Assembly (NCBI RefSeq): GCF_029201445.1 | Contig: NZ_CP102381.1 | Coordinates: 2,232,001 to 2,296,000 of the forward strand | Direction: 5' to 3' | Source of the DNA: Thiomicrorhabdus lithotrophica | Lineage (GTDB): Bacteria > Pseudomonadota > Gammaproteobacteria > Thiomicrospirales > Thiomicrospiraceae | DNA: 64,000 nt | Shown here: in pieces, positions 1 to 8,800 of the stretch | How the letters are laid out: each line of letters starts with the position of its first letter | How positions within the stretch are numbered: position 1 is the first letter of the stretch | Made by a program: the position numbers and the translations under genes | The notes under the pieces: model-generated | Database searches by the model: none | What the model was told of the DNA's origin: nothing | The model's input: the letters and a program-made list of their open reading frames with translations, nothing else

Positions 1-59
1 TTTTTTATTTGGTCACTTACTTAAGCAAGTTTCCACATAAATTATCTCTGAATTACCTG

Positions 60-71
60 ATTTTTAAAGAA
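60..71 (-). promoter_or_regulatory. rRNA leader boxA-like anti-termination element
   Basis: Read on the minus strand this is TTCTTTAAAAAT, close to the gammaproteobacterial rRNA boxA core (E. coli leader: GCTCTTTAACAAT). It lies downstream of two strong minus-strand promoters and is followed by GTGGAAACTTGC, which resembles the GTGGGCACT block after boxA in E. coli. NusB/S10-dependent anti-termination is the known role of such boxes. The 16S gene itself would lie to the left of the window. Confidence 0.6.
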
Positions 72-83
72 CTTAGGTCTCTT

Positions 84-129
84 CGAGAAGAATCAGATCC
101 GCGACTCAGTCGCTTGCTTTTCCTTCTCG
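84..129 (-). other. rRNA leader stem-loop
   Basis: An outer stem (CGAGAAG at 84-90 with CTTCTCG at 123-129) encloses an inner palindrome (GCGACTCAGTCGC, 101-113). It lies between the proximal promoter and the boxA-like element, as expected for leader structures of rRNA precursors that serve anti-termination or RNase III processing. The structure is seen directly; its function is inferred. Confidence 0.55.
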
Positions 130-140
130 GTAAGCCGCTT

Positions 141-170
141 ATTATAAGTCGTTTTCAATTTCGTTGTCAA
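141..170 (-). promoter_or_regulatory. strong sigma70 promoter, proximal rRNA promoter
   Basis: On the minus strand there is a perfect TTGACA (165-170) and a perfect TATAAT (141-146) with an 18-base spacer. An A/T-rich stretch of about 45 bases lies directly upstream (171-215), as in rRNA UP elements, and a GC-containing discriminator follows the -10. Both hexamers match consensus exactly, as expected for a stable-RNA promoter. Confidence 0.75.
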
Positions 171-305
171 TAATTAATTTCACATTATTTTCAACTTTTT
201 TTTCAAACTTCTTAATCAATCTTCCGATCTCAATAAGCGTTGCTCTCAACTCTGTTTCCTGTCTTGCTTAGCGCTTAACTTGTGTATCCGTTGGAACGAG
301 GGCGT

Positions 306-333
306 ATTCTATAGATAATCAAAACTAACGCAA
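306..333 (-). promoter_or_regulatory. candidate upstream rRNA promoter
   Basis: On the minus strand TTGCGT (328-333) and TAGAAT (306-311) are 16 bases apart. They are preceded by A-tracts and followed by a GC-rich discriminator (ACGCCCTCG). Its position about 165 bases upstream of the consensus promoter recalls the tandem P1/P2 arrangement of E. coli rrn operons. The -35 box is weaker than in the proximal promoter. Confidence 0.45.
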
Positions 334-408
334 CCCCTTTTTTCATCTTTTTTTCACTTTTTTGACAATTCACCTCAAACACCTACTTAACCCCATCTTA
401 CTCACTAG

Positions 409-449
409 TTATCCACAGGGTTATGCACATTACCTTCTATTTATTCACA
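409..449 (+). promoter_or_regulatory. cluster of three DnaA boxes
   Basis: Three matches to TTATNCACA lie in the same orientation within 41 bases: TTATCCACA (409-417), TTATGCACA (421-429) and TTATTCACA (441-449). A one-off relative, TTATAAACA, is at 471-479. The cluster sits between the tyrS terminator and the rRNA promoters, next to a very AT-rich stretch (510-575). DnaA binding is inferred from the known consensus. Whether this is a regulatory site, a titration site or part of an origin cannot be decided here. Confidence 0.6.
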
Positions 450-475
450 AATCCCAACTAATCAAAGTAGTTATA

Positions 476-505
476 AACAAAAAAAGCGATGTCTTACGAC
501 ATCGC
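476..505 (-). terminator. rho-independent terminator of tyrS
   Basis: The stem GCGATGTC/GACATCGC (486-505, four-base loop) is followed on the minus strand by a run of T (plus-strand A-run 476-485, broken by one C). It lies about 70 bases downstream of the tyrS stop, so it separates tyrS from the rRNA promoters. Confidence 0.85.
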
Positions 506-573
506 CTTTTGAATACTTTTATATACGAACTAAACTTTATACTTTATATAGTTATATAACCCATATTTAAAAC

Positions 574-1764
574 TTAACTAATTGTGATTTTTGCAAACTT
601 ACGCTTACCTACTTGGTAAACCGCTGTTGTTCCAACAGGCATTAGTTGACGACTATCATCAACCTTCTCACCATTAATCTTAACCGCACCTTGCTTAGTC
701 ATCCGATGACCGTCTGATGTTGAAGCTACCAGGCCTGCTTCTTTAAGCAGGTTGGCTAAAGGCATTTCACCTTCAATAGCGACTTCATCAATATCATCTG
801 GAATCGCATTTTTACTAAATTTAGTTTCAAAATCTTTTAATGCATTTTGCGCATCTTCTGCTGAATGGAATCGTGTAATTAACTCCAAAGCTAACTTAAC
901 TTTAACATTACGTGGATTTTCACCATTAGCAATCGCTTCTTTAAGCCCCTCAATGGTTTCAATACTCTCAAAACTTAATAATTCGTAGTAACGCCACATT
1001 AACTCATCAGAAACCGACATCACTTTACCGAACATATCGTTTGGTGCGTCTTTAATACCTATATAGTTATTTAAAGACTTAGACATCTTTTGAACACCAT
1101 CTAAACCTTCAAGAATTGGCATAGTTAAGGTACATTGTTGTGGCTTACCATAATGACCTTGCAGAGTACGCCCCATAAGTAAGTTGAACTTTTGATCTGT
1201 TCCACCTAACTCAATATCTGCATCCATCGCAACTGAATCATAACCTTGAACTAAAGGGTACAAGAACTCATGAATAGCAATCGGCGTATTAGCTGCATAG
1301 CGATCGCCAAAATCATTACGTTCCAACATACGCGCAACTGTCATCTTGCCTGCCAATTGAATCATCTCAGCTGCAGACATCTTTGACATCCATTCTGAGT
1401 TAAAGACAACTTTAGTTTTTGCAGGATCTAAAATCTTGAAGACTTGTTCTTTATATGTCTCTGCGTTCTGAGCAACTTCTTCAGCCGTTAATGGTGGACG
1501 AGTAACACTCTTACCAGTCGGATCACCAATCATGGCGGTAAAGTCACCAATTAAGAATAGGACTTCGTGCCCTAAATCTTGAAATTGTTTTAATTTATTA
1601 ATTAAGACTGTATGACCTAAGTGTAGATCTGCAGCGGTAGGATCAAAACCAGCCTTAACACGAAGCGGCTTACCACTCTCTAGTTTTTCGATTAATTCTT
1701 TTTCAACTAGAATTTCTTCTGCGCCACGCTTAATAATGGCCAACTGCTCTTGTACTGTTTTCAT
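574..1764 (-). CDS. tyrS: tyrosyl-tRNA synthetase
   Basis: Class I aminoacyl-tRNA synthetase that charges tRNA-Tyr in the cytoplasm. The 396-residue product has the HIGH-type signature HLGH at residues 48-51, the KMSKS loop at 226-230, the tyrosine-pocket segment LGGTDQKFN near 186-194, and a C-terminal S4-like RNA-binding region ([14 protein letters not shown]). The N-terminal [12 protein letters not shown] block is typical of the TyrRS subtype of about 400 residues found in many proteobacteria. It is followed by its own terminator and then by rRNA promoters on the same strand, a tyrS-rrn order known from other gammaproteobacteria. Identification is secure. Confidence 0.97.
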   Translation of the reverse strand: MKTVQEQLAIIKRGAEEILVEKELIEKLESGKPLRVKAGFDPTAADLHLGHTVLINKLKQFQDLGHEVLFLIGDFTAMIGDPTGKSVTRPPLTAEEVAQNAETYKEQVFKILDPAKTKVVFNSEWMSKMSAAEMIQLAGKMTVARMLERNDFGDRYAANTPIAIHEFLYPLVQGYDSVAMDADIELGGTDQKFNLLMGRTLQGHYGKPQQCTLTMPILEGLDGVQKMSKSLNNYIGIKDAPNDMFGKVMSVSDELMWRYYELLSFESIETIEGLKEAIANGENPRNVKVKLALELITRFHSAEDAQNALKDFETKFSKNAIPDDIDEVAIEGEMPLANLLKEAGLVASTSDGHRMTKQGAVKINGEKVDDSRQLMPVGTTAVYQVGKRKFAKITIS

Positions 1765-1804
1765 GATAACTTCTTACTTAAAACTTAATAAACTGATTAA
1801 ACCA

Positions 1805-1816
1805 ACCAGGCCTGGT
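1805..1816. repeat. ACCAGGCCTGGT palindrome, copy in tyrS-pyrD gap
   Basis: Perfect 12-base copy located 41 bases upstream of tyrS and 10 bases past the pyrD stop. It has no T-run, so by itself it is not a terminator. Confidence 0.9.
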
Positions 1817-1825
1817 AAACGCAAT

Positions 1826-2779
1826 TTAAACCGCGCCACACAAAACCGTATCGGTATTTAATTCTAATGCGCCGGTTAGCTCTGCTACCGACTGCATTCC
1901 ATTTGCTTGCATATACTTTGCAATACCTTTATTTATCTTTTTCACTAATAAAGGGTCTTTTGCCACAGCAGTTCCAACCGCAACCATTGACGCACCAGCT
2001 AGGAAAAACTCGATAGCGTCTTCTGCACTGGCAATACCACCCAGTCCGATAATGGGAATATTATGTAACTTGGCCACTTGATAAACTTGATGTACTTTCA
2101 ATAACGCAACAGGCTTAATTGCCGGGCCTGACAAACCACCTTGGTTATTACCTAAGGTTGGCTTGCGGGTTTTTACATCAATTTGCATCCCCATTAAGGT
2201 ATTAATAGCAGATAACGCATCTGCTCCGGCTTCAATGACTCGGCGTGCGCCCTCTGCAATATCCGTTTGGTTTGGCGACAATTTAACAATTAAAGGTTTT
2301 GTGGTACTTGCTCTACAAGCCTCAACCACTCTTGCTGCCATATCAGGATCATTACCAAATGCAGCGCCACCCTTTTTAACGTTAGGACAAGAGATATTGA
2401 CTTCAATTGCAGGCAAATCCGTATCATTAAATAAACGCACTACTTCCGCATACTCTTCAATACTTGAACCTGATACATTAATAATGAACTTGGATTGACT
2501 TAAATCCAGCTTAGGCAGATATTCTTCAATAACAGCGCGGGCGCCTGGATTTTGCAAACCAATCGAATTCAACAATCCACTTGGAGATTCCATTACCCTT
2601 TCTGGTTTATTACCCAGTTTAGGCTCTAATGATGTACCCTTTAAAAAGACAGCCCCCACATCTTGATTGGAAAACCCGGAAACAGACTGGTATTCTATGC
2701 CATAACCTGCATTTCCTGAGGCCATTGCTACAGGGGAATTAAAATGAATACCACAAAGATCAACCGATAAATCAACCAC
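1826..2779 (-). CDS. pyrD: dihydroorotate dehydrogenase, class 1B type
   Basis: Oxidises dihydroorotate to orotate in pyrimidine synthesis, using FMN. The 317-residue protein carries the class 1 active-site block [12 protein letters not shown] with the catalytic base Cys131; quinone-linked class 2 enzymes have Ser at that position. Other family marks are NSIGLQNPG (71-79), VKLSPN, and the FMN-phosphate segment [11 protein letters not shown]. Class 1B enzymes normally work with the iron-sulfur/FAD subunit PyrK, which is not next to this gene. The start lies 15 bases from the divergent trmL start, so both promoters must overlap the opposite gene's 5' end. The class assignment follows from the Cys; the electron acceptor is inferred. 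Confidence 0.92.
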   Translation of the reverse strand: MVDLSVDLCGIHFNSPVAMASGNAGYGIEYQSVSGFSNQDVGAVFLKGTSLEPKLGNKPERVMESPSGLLNSIGLQNPGARAVIEEYLPKLDLSQSKFIINVSGSSIEEYAEVVRLFNDTDLPAIEVNISCPNVKKGGAAFGNDPDMAARVVEACRASTTKPLIVKLSPNQTDIAEGARRVIEAGADALSAINTLMGMQIDVKTRKPTLGNNQGGLSGPAIKPVALLKVHQVYQVAKLHNIPIIGLGGIASAEDAIEFFLAGASMVAVGTAVAKDPLLVKKINKGIAKYMQANGMQSVAELTGALELNTDTVLCGAV

Positions 2780-2794
2780 AGAAACTATCCTATT

Positions 2795-3259
2795 ATGTTA
2801 CATATAATTCTTTACGAACCTGAAATTCCGCAAAACACAGGTGCTTTAATTCGCTTAAGCGCCAATATGGGCGCCCATTTACATTTAATTCACCCTATCG
2901 CATTTGATTTAAGTGAGAAAAAGGTACGTAGAGCTGGCTTAGATTATGCCGAGCTAGCTAACTTGCAAGAGCACAAAAGCCTAGAAGCCTGCTTAGATAA
3001 AATCCAACCAAACCGTGTTTTTGCTTTAACCACAAAAACCACGCGTTATTATACAGAGCCAAAATTTGAAAATGGCGATGCTTTTTTATTTGGTCCAGAA
3101 ACTCGTGGCCTGCCCGCAGAAGTCATTGAAAGCCTGCCCGAAGAACAGCGCTTAACCATTCCAATGATGCCGGGTGGCAGAAGCTTAAACTTGGCTAATG
3201 CCGTTTCAGCCATGGCGTATGAAGCTTGGCGACAACTCGATTTTGATATGAATCTATAA
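2795..3259 (+). CDS. trmL: tRNA (cytidine/uridine-34-2'-O)-methyltransferase
   Basis: SPOUT-class methyltransferase that 2'-O-methylates the wobble base of certain leucine tRNAs (E. coli TrmL/YibK). The 154-residue protein is the usual length for the single-domain enzyme. It shows the N-terminal [14 protein letters not shown] block (residues 8-21) and the trefoil-knot SAM-binding motifs [10 protein letters not shown] and the C-terminal SLNLANAVS. It is divergent from pyrD and close to the yibN-grxC-secB-gpsA operon, the same neighbourhood as in E. coli. Identification is strong. Confidence 0.95.
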   Translation: MLHIILYEPEIPQNTGALIRLSANMGAHLHLIHPIAFDLSEKKVRRAGLDYAELANLQEHKSLEACLDKIQPNRVFALTTKTTRYYTEPKFENGDAFLFGPETRGLPAEVIESLPEEQRLTIPMMPGGRSLNLANAVSAMAYEAWRQLDFDMNL

Positions 3260-3269
3260 TCAAAAAGCC

Positions 3270-3281
3270 ACCAGGCCTGGT
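3270..3281. repeat. ACCAGGCCTGGT palindrome, copy between trmL and gpsA
   Basis: Perfect copy in the 39-base gap between two convergent genes, 10 bases past the trmL stop. No conventional terminator is visible in this gap. Confidence 0.9.
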
Positions 3282-3298
3282 AAGTTTGATAAAGTTAA

Positions 3299-4306
3299 TT
3301 ATTCTGACTTACCAGAGCGTGACATTAAAGCCTGAACCGCTTGTTGAGGTGAAATCTTTTCACTTACCAACAAATAAACCTGTTCCATAATCGGAAGATC
3401 CAAGCCTAAATTATCTGACAGTTGCTTAACGGTTTTTACCGCCTTTGCGCCTTCTACAACCTGGCCAATTTCATTCATTACTTCATTGGTAGACAAGTCA
3501 CCACGCGCCAACCCAAATCCAAAACGTCTATTTCGTGACAAATCGTCGGTACAAGTCAAAACTAAATCACCCAGGCCTGCTAAACCCATAATAGTCTCAG
3601 TTTGACCACCCAAGGCATGACTTAAGCGCATCATTTCAACCATTCCACGAGAAACTAAAGCAGCACGTGCATTTGCACCCATACCAAGTCCATCGCTAAT
3701 ACCTGTCGCAATCGCCATAATATTCTTATAAGCGCCGCCAACTTCTACACCCACCATATCTGACTGAGTGTACATTCTGAAGGTATCATAGTGAAATTGA
3801 TCCGCCCAATACTGGGCTTCACTCTCTTGATTAGAAGCACTGACCATTGCAGTAGGCAAGCCTTTCGCCACTTCGTTTGCAAATGTAGGCCCTGATAACA
3901 CCGCAACCTTTGCAGATTTACCAAGCACTTCAAATGCGACTTCATGAAGTAGTTTTTGAGTAACAGGCTCAAAACCCTTTGTTGCCCAAGCAATATGCAC
4001 TGACCTTTCGCCAATCACTTTTTTAACTGCGATTAAGGCCTCACGAAACGCATTACTTGGCACAACCAGTAAAATAGCCTCAACATCCGAAACAGCCTCA
4101 ACCAAATTTGCTGTTGGCACTAAGTTTTTCGGCAAGGTAATACCAGGCAAATACCGAGCGTTTTCTTGCTCAGCCTTTAATTGCTCAGCTTGCTCCGCTC
4201 TATGGGACCACAAATTAACGACATGACCCACCTTAGCCAAATGAATCGCTAAAGCCGTACCCCAAGCACCAGCACCTAAAACGGCAATTTTGCGTTGCTC
4301 AGACAA
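3299..4306 (-). CDS. gpsA: NAD(P)-dependent glycerol-3-phosphate dehydrogenase
   Basis: Reduces dihydroxyacetone phosphate to sn-glycerol-3-phosphate for phospholipid synthesis. The 335-residue protein has the N-terminal Rossmann motif GAGAWGTALA (residues 11-20), the conserved ATKGFEP and SGPTFANEVAKG segments, and the catalytic block GGAYKNIMAIATGISDG. Typical length is about 330-340. It is the last gene of a four-gene minus-strand operon (rhodanese, grxC, secB, gpsA), 12 bases after the secB stop; the same order is known from E. coli. A partial AGGCCTG palindrome lies inside the coding region at 3570-3581. Confidence 0.97.
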   Translation of the reverse strand: MSEQRKIAVLGAGAWGTALAIHLAKVGHVVNLWSHRAEQAEQLKAEQENARYLPGITLPKNLVPTANLVEAVSDVEAILLVVPSNAFREALIAVKKVIGERSVHIAWATKGFEPVTQKLLHEVAFEVLGKSAKVAVLSGPTFANEVAKGLPTAMVSASNQESEAQYWADQFHYDTFRMYTQSDMVGVEVGGAYKNIMAIATGISDGLGMGANARAALVSRGMVEMMRLSHALGGQTETIMGLAGLGDLVLTCTDDLSRNRRFGFGLARGDLSTNEVMNEIGQVVEGAKAVKTVKQLSDNLGLDLPIMEQVYLLVSEKISPQQAVQALMSRSGKSE

Positions 4307-4318
4307 AATGACTAAACC

Positions 4319-4768
4319 TTATTGTTCAGTTGTTTCTGCTTGAGCTTGCTGCATATGCTCGTGATACATCATTTCAAAATTAACTGGCTCAAGTAATAAC
4401 TGAGGGAAACCACCGCGAGCGACTAAATCAGAAACTGTTTCACGTGCATAAGGGAATAATGCTGTTGGACACTGTACACCTAACATATAAGAAAGTTCAG
4501 CATCATTAAAACCAGCGATTGTAAAAATACCTGCCTGCTCTACCTCACATAGAAAAGCCGTTTTATCGTCCATTTTGGTTTGTGCTGTTACACGAACCAC
4601 AACGTGATAAATATCACCTTCTAATTTTTTGCTTTCAACATTCAAGTCCATTCCCAAAGATGGCTGAAACTCTGTTGTAAAAAGCTCTGGAGTATTCGGC
4701 GATTCAAAAGAAACATCTTTTGTGTAAATTTTCTGAATAACGAATGTTTGCTGTGGTGCTTCTGACAT
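4319..4768 (-). CDS. secB: protein-export chaperone SecB
   Basis: Tetrameric cytoplasmic chaperone that keeps preproteins unfolded and hands them to SecA. The 149-residue length fits the family (about 150-165). Visible family features are IYTKDVSFESPN near the N-terminus, the acidic ENE-like SecA-binding strand region, and the C-terminal LFPYARETVSDLVARGGFPQLLLEPVNF core. It sits between grxC (25 bases upstream) and gpsA. The export load it may serve in this window includes autotransporters, lipoproteins and an outer-membrane receptor. Confidence 0.96.
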   Translation of the reverse strand: MSEAPQQTFVIQKIYTKDVSFESPNTPELFTTEFQPSLGMDLNVESKKLEGDIYHVVVRVTAQTKMDDKTAFLCEVEQAGIFTIAGFNDAELSYMLGVQCPTALFPYARETVSDLVARGGFPQLLLEPVNFEMMYHEHMQQAQAETTEQ

Positions 4769-4793
4769 GTTTTTTCCTAAATTCTAATTTAAA

Positions 4794-5048
4794 TTACGCT
4801 TCTAAAAGCGGATCAATTTCACCACGCTTATCCGCAGCTGAAAGATCATCAAAACCACCTATATGGTGATCTCCAATAAAAACTTGTGGCACAGTATTAC
4901 GCCCTGTTTTTGCTTCTAAATCCGCCCATTTTTTTGCATCATTACCAATATCAATAGATTGATACTCAACGTTTTTTGAATCAAATAAACGTTTTGCCAT
5001 CAGGCAATACGGACATGTTGCAGTACAATAAATTACGACTTTTGCCAT
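4794..5048 (-). CDS. grxC: glutaredoxin 3
   Basis: Small thiol-disulfide oxidoreductase of the GrxC type, using glutathione to reduce disulfides. The active site CPYC follows the first strand (KVVIYCTATCPYC), and the cis-proline/GSH-binding TVPQVFIG and GGFDDL segments are present. I chose the internal ATG at 5048 rather than 5099: it gives 84 residues, matching the E. coli length of 83, and is preceded by AAGGA at good spacing. The longer reading frame adds a lysine-rich tail with no family match. It follows the membrane rhodanese by 56 bases and precedes secB. Confidence 0.93.
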   Translation of the reverse strand: MAKVVIYCTATCPYCLMAKRLFDSKNVEYQSIDIGNDAKKWADLEAKTGRNTVPQVFIGDHHIGGFDDLSAADKRGEIDPLLEA

Positions 5049-5104
5049 GTTTTCATCCTTTTTAGGTAAAACAACTTCTTTTTCAGGCTGCTGCTTCAAC
5101 GATT

Positions 5105-5545
5105 TTACTTTTTTTTGTTTTTTTTAGACTTCGCTTTTCCAACAGGTAAACCTGCTGCTTTCCAAGCGTTGATTCCGCCAGACAGATTATTCACATTGGT
5201 ATAACCATTTTTAGACATAATCCCTGCCGCTCTAGCTGAACGCGCGCCTGTTAAACAATAGACCAAAATAGGCGTTTCTTTATCCGCTGGCAAGTGACCC
5301 AACTTTGCAGAAATTTCCGTTGAAGAAATATTGGTTGCATTACCAATAAAGCCTTCTTTAAACTCACCTGCAGTTCGCACATCCAATACAAACGCATCAT
5401 CATTAAACAGGCGCGTAGCTTGATCGGTATTCACAGAAGTGTATCCAGAAATCTTGTCGCCCAAATAAGAATAGACAAGCATGGCAGTAATCACGGCAAC
5501 AGCAACAAATAACGGCCATTGCTCTTGAAAAAATTCATTAAACAT
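5105..5545 (-). CDS. yibN: membrane-anchored rhodanese (YibN type)
   Basis: Single rhodanese domain behind one N-terminal membrane segment (about residues 10-28, PLFVAVAVITAMLVYSYLG). The sulfurtransferase loop YCLTGARS carries the expected active-site Cys, and the DVRTAGEFKEG signature opens the domain. The lysine-rich C-terminus (KAKSKKNKKK) is unusual. It is first in the rhodanese-grxC-secB-gpsA operon, as yibN is in E. coli. The substrate is not known; sulfur-carrier or redox roles are inferred from the family. Confidence 0.9.
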   Translation of the reverse strand: MFNEFFQEQWPLFVAVAVITAMLVYSYLGDKISGYTSVNTDQATRLFNDDAFVLDVRTAGEFKEGFIGNATNISSTEISAKLGHLPADKETPILVYCLTGARSARAAGIMSKNGYTNVNNLSGGINAWKAAGLPVGKAKSKKNKKK

Positions 5546-5648
5546 TTACATTCCCTTAGTAGGTATATTTTCAAACCTAATGATTTTAACAGCGAAACTC
5601 GATACAATAAACCGAATTGACTAAATATTTATATGGTAGAAACTACAA

Positions 5649-7223
5649 ATGTCTCAAGAACTAAAACCTAAAATCAAAATTGAACAACGTCCGACTGGCT
5701 TAATTATCCTTGACGGCTGGGGTCATAGAGAAGAAGTAGAACACAATGCTATAGCGCAAGCTAACACACCTAACTGGGATAAATTAGTTGCCAACCATCC
5801 AAATACGCTTATCGGCACATCTGGTTTAGACGTTGGTTTACCGCATGGCCAAATGGGTAATTCAGAAGTTGGTCACATGAACCTTGGTGCAGGGCGTGTT
5901 GTTTACCAAGAGTTGACTCGCATTCAAAAAGACATTGATGATGGACGTTTTTTTAACAACAACGCACTTTTGAGTGCAATTGATAAAGCGACCGAACGTG
6001 ACCACCCTGTTCATATTTTAGGCCTACTTTCTGATGGTGGTGTTCACTCACATATCAGCCATATTAAAGCGGCTCTATCTCTGGCAGTTGAACGTGGTGC
6101 TAAAACCTACTTACATGTTTTTACTGATGGTCGTGATACAGCACCTCAAAGCGCTCTTGAATACATTGACGATATTGAAAACCATATTAGCGAAATCGGT
6201 GGAAACTGTCGAATCGCTTCCGTTATTGGTCGTTTCTACGCTCTTGATAGAGATAATCGTTGGGAACGTATCCAAGATGCATACAATCTTATTTGTTGTG
6301 GTGAAGCAGAATTTACAGCAGAATCTGCTCGTGAAGCAGTTGAAATGGCTTATGCACGTAAAGAAACAGATGAATTTGTGCAAGCAACGGCAATTTTGAG
6401 CAAAAAAGGTAAAACAGCCAAAGTTAAAGACGGTGATTCAATCATGTTCATGAACTATCGTTCTGACCGTGCTCGCCAAATAACAAGTGCATTTATCATG
6501 CCGGACTTTGGCGAGTTTCACCGTTGTAAAACCCCTATTCTTTCAGCCTTTGTTACTTTAACTGAGTACAACAAGAATTTTGAAAACTTTGGCGCAACCA
6601 TCGCTTTCCGCCCAACAAAACTAAAGAATACATTCGGTGAAGTAATTGCTAAAAAGCAACTACGTCAGTTAAGAATTGCTGAAACGGAAAAATATGCACA
6701 CGTCACATTCTTCCTAAACGGTGGCATCGAAGCACCTTACTTAGGTGAAGATCGAATTTTAGTGCCTTCTCCACAGGTTCGTACCTATGACTTACAACCT
6801 GAAATGAGCATTGGCGAGTTAACCAGCAAACTCGTTGAAGCAATCGGGTCTGATAAATACGATACTTTTATCTGCAACATTGCCAACCCAGACATGGTCG
6901 GACATACTGGCAACTTTGATGCTTGTATTAAAGCGGTTGAGGCTGTTGATGATGCGCTAGGTAAAATTTTAGCCGCCATTGAAAAAGCAGGTGGACAAGT
7001 TATTGTTACTGCTGACCACGGAAACATCGAAATGTTAGTTGATCCAGAGACAGGTAAACCGTTAACATCTCATACAACCTGTCCTGTGCCTTTAGTTTAT
7101 TTTGGCCCTAAAAAGCTAGAACTTCGTAGTGGTGGAGCCTTACCAGATGTCATGCCAACCATGCTTGACTTAATGGACATAAAACAACCTGAAGAGATGA
7201 CGGGTAAAAGTTTACGTAAGTAA
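5649..7223 (+). CDS. gpmI: 2,3-bisphosphoglycerate-independent phosphoglycerate mutase
   Basis: Mn-dependent interconversion of 3- and 2-phosphoglycerate in glycolysis/gluconeogenesis. The 524-residue protein starts its alkaline-phosphatase-type domain with LIILDGWGHRE. The phosphoserine acceptor is Ser72 in GQMGNSEVGHMNLGAGR. HVFTDGRD and the C-terminal metal site (IANPDMVGHTG, VTADHGNIE) are intact. Length is normal (about 510-525). It is divergent from the rhodanese/grxC operon and has its own terminator built from the AGGCCT palindrome. Confidence 0.97.
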   Translation: MSQELKPKIKIEQRPTGLIILDGWGHREEVEHNAIAQANTPNWDKLVANHPNTLIGTSGLDVGLPHGQMGNSEVGHMNLGAGRVVYQELTRIQKDIDDGRFFNNNALLSAIDKATERDHPVHILGLLSDGGVHSHISHIKAALSLAVERGAKTYLHVFTDGRDTAPQSALEYIDDIENHISEIGGNCRIASVIGRFYALDRDNRWERIQDAYNLICCGEAEFTAESAREAVEMAYARKETDEFVQATAILSKKGKTAKVKDGDSIMFMNYRSDRARQITSAFIMPDFGEFHRCKTPILSAFVTLTEYNKNFENFGATIAFRPTKLKNTFGEVIAKKQLRQLRIAETEKYAHVTFFLNGGIEAPYLGEDRILVPSPQVRTYDLQPEMSIGELTSKLVEAIGSDKYDTFICNIANPDMVGHTGNFDACIKAVEAVDDALGKILAAIEKAGGQVIVTADHGNIEMLVDPETGKPLTSHTTCPVPLVYFGPKKLELRSGGALPDVMPTMLDLMDIKQPEEMTGKSLRK

Positions 7224-7271
7224 GAAAACCCTTCTAAAAAATACGCTCTATTCGTCTTGAACGTATCTACC

Positions 7272-7306
7272 AGGCCTGCCAAATTTGTTTTGACAGGCCT
7301 TTTTTA
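7272..7306 (+). terminator. gpmI terminator built from AGGCCTG arms
   Basis: The arms AGGCCTGCCA (7272-7281) and TGACAGGCCT (7291-7300) pair with a single C-A mismatch around a nine-base loop and run straight into TTTTTT. It lies 48 bases past the gpmI stop. The left arm is also a 10-of-12 match to the ACCAGGCCTGGT palindrome (7269-7280). Confidence 0.8.
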
Positions 7307-7393
7307 TTCGCTAACGTTATTCTCTACTGGATAAATTAGTGCATTCATTTTATTCTTAACTCAATAAAACGTTCACAATGGAATGTTATCAAA

Positions 7394-8800
7394 ATGAGCC
7401 TATCTCTTTCTCAACCAATATTTTGGTTATACCTAATCAATATAACTTTAGTGTTATTGGTCACGCTTCACATGCTCTACCAAAGACGCTCACCGCAAAA
7501 CCTTATGTCATGGTTACTGACATTAATTTTGCTTCCCTATATTGGTGTGTTTCTCTACTTACTTTTTGGCTCACGTAAGTTCTTACAGCAACACTACAAA
7601 CCTAAAATTGCCATGCAAGCCATCTCACCAGTTGAACCAGAAAACAGTTTAGCCATTCAACTAAATCAAGTACTTCGCTCTAATCATATTGCAGGGGCTA
7701 CCAACCATAATCAAGTTGAGGTTTATCATCAAGACACTCAATGTTTTGAACAGCTTATGCTGGCTATTGCAAATGCCAAGAGTCACATTCACATTGAAAC
7801 CTATATCTTTGAACTCGATTCTACAGGCCAAAAAATATTAGACGCCTTAATCCAAAAAGCCAAACAAGGTGTTGAAGTATGCTTACTCATGGACTCTCTT
7901 GGCTCACTAAGTTTACATTTCAAATCTAAAAAACTTCAACAACTCAAACAGGCGGGTGGCAGCTATGCATTCTTTCAGCCAGTTTTATCATCGCTTTTAA
8001 AAGGCCAAGTTAACCTTCGAAATCACCGAAAGATTTACCTATTTGATCAAGAGACACTACTAACTGGCGGCATGAATTTAACCGATGAATATCTAGGGCC
8101 TGAAAAACAAAAAGGGGAAGAAAAACGCTGGATTGATCTCATGTTCAAAATACATGGCCCCATCACTTTTCACTACCAAAATATTTTTAACGCCGACTGG
8201 CATTACGCTACCTCAGAAAAACTGTCTGAACCATTCCTGGCAACGCAAGAAAACATACTAGGTGGCGAAACCATGCAAGCCGTGCCTGCCGGACCAGACA
8301 TCGATAGTGATGCTTTATATGAAACGTTATTACACAGTATTTATTTTGCTAAAAAAACCATTCAAATCGCAACTCCTTACTTTATTCCCGACCAATCGAT
8401 TATGAACGCCTTGTTAATTGCCGTAAAACGCGGAGTAAAAGTCAGTGTACTAACACCAGAGTCCTCTGATCATCTCATATTTGATTTAGGCCGAAGCTCT
8501 TATATGAGAGAGTTAATTGAAGCGGGCGGAACAGTGCATTACTACAAAGGCAATATGCTACATTCTAAACTCATTATCATTGATCAAATGGCCACCATTA
8601 TTGGTTCAGCCAACTTTGATTATCGCTCTCTATTTATTAACCATGAGATAGTGAATTTTATTTATTCTAAACCCTTAATCCAAACGCTATCCGATTGGCT
8701 CGATGAACAACTTCAATCGAGTGAGCTTTATCAGCCCAGTTCAAACCCCACAAGCAGACTACTTGAAAACCTCTCACGTATTGTTGCCCCCATACTTTAA
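7394..8800 (+). CDS. cls: cardiolipin synthase (phospholipase D family)
   Basis: Condenses two phosphatidylglycerols, or a related pair, to cardiolipin at the inner membrane. The 468-residue protein begins with two hydrophobic segments (about residues 8-26 and 36-56) and has the two HKD active sites of the PLD family: His211 in the first (NLRNHRKIYLFD) and His390 in the second (MLHSKLIIIDQ), each followed by the expected GG/GSxN block. This is the ClsA-type layout and length. The gene downstream starts 17 bases after the stop, and a perfect copy of the iterated palindrome fills the junction. Substrate details are inferred from the family. Confidence 0.93.
   Translation: MSLSLSQPIFWLYLINITLVLLVTLHMLYQRRSPQNLMSWLLTLILLPYIGVFLYLLFGSRKFLQQHYKPKIAMQAISPVEPENSLAIQLNQVLRSNHIAGATNHNQVEVYHQDTQCFEQLMLAIANAKSHIHIETYIFELDSTGQKILDALIQKAKQGVEVCLLMDSLGSLSLHFKSKKLQQLKQAGGSYAFFQPVLSSLLKGQVNLRNHRKIYLFDQETLLTGGMNLTDEYLGPEKQKGEEKRWIDLMFKIHGPITFHYQNIFNADWHYATSEKLSEPFLATQENILGGETMQAVPAGPDIDSDALYETLLHSIYFAKKTIQIATPYFIPDQSIMNALLIAVKRGVKVSVLTPESSDHLIFDLGRSSYMRELIEAGGTVHYYKGNMLHSKLIIIDQMATIIGSANFDYRSLFINHEIVNFIYSKPLIQTLSDWLDEQLQSSELYQPSSNPTSRLLENLSRIVAPIL

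Noticed and set aside
362-559. 65-residue plus-strand open frame beside the rRNA promoters
   Set aside because: It spans the DnaA-box cluster and the tyrS terminator hairpin, has no ribosome site and a low-complexity AT-driven composition.
362-575. A full chromosomal origin at the DnaA-box cluster
   Set aside because: Three boxes plus AT-rich DNA are suggestive, but no dnaA, dnaN, gidA or rpmH neighbours are present and skew cannot be measured in this window.
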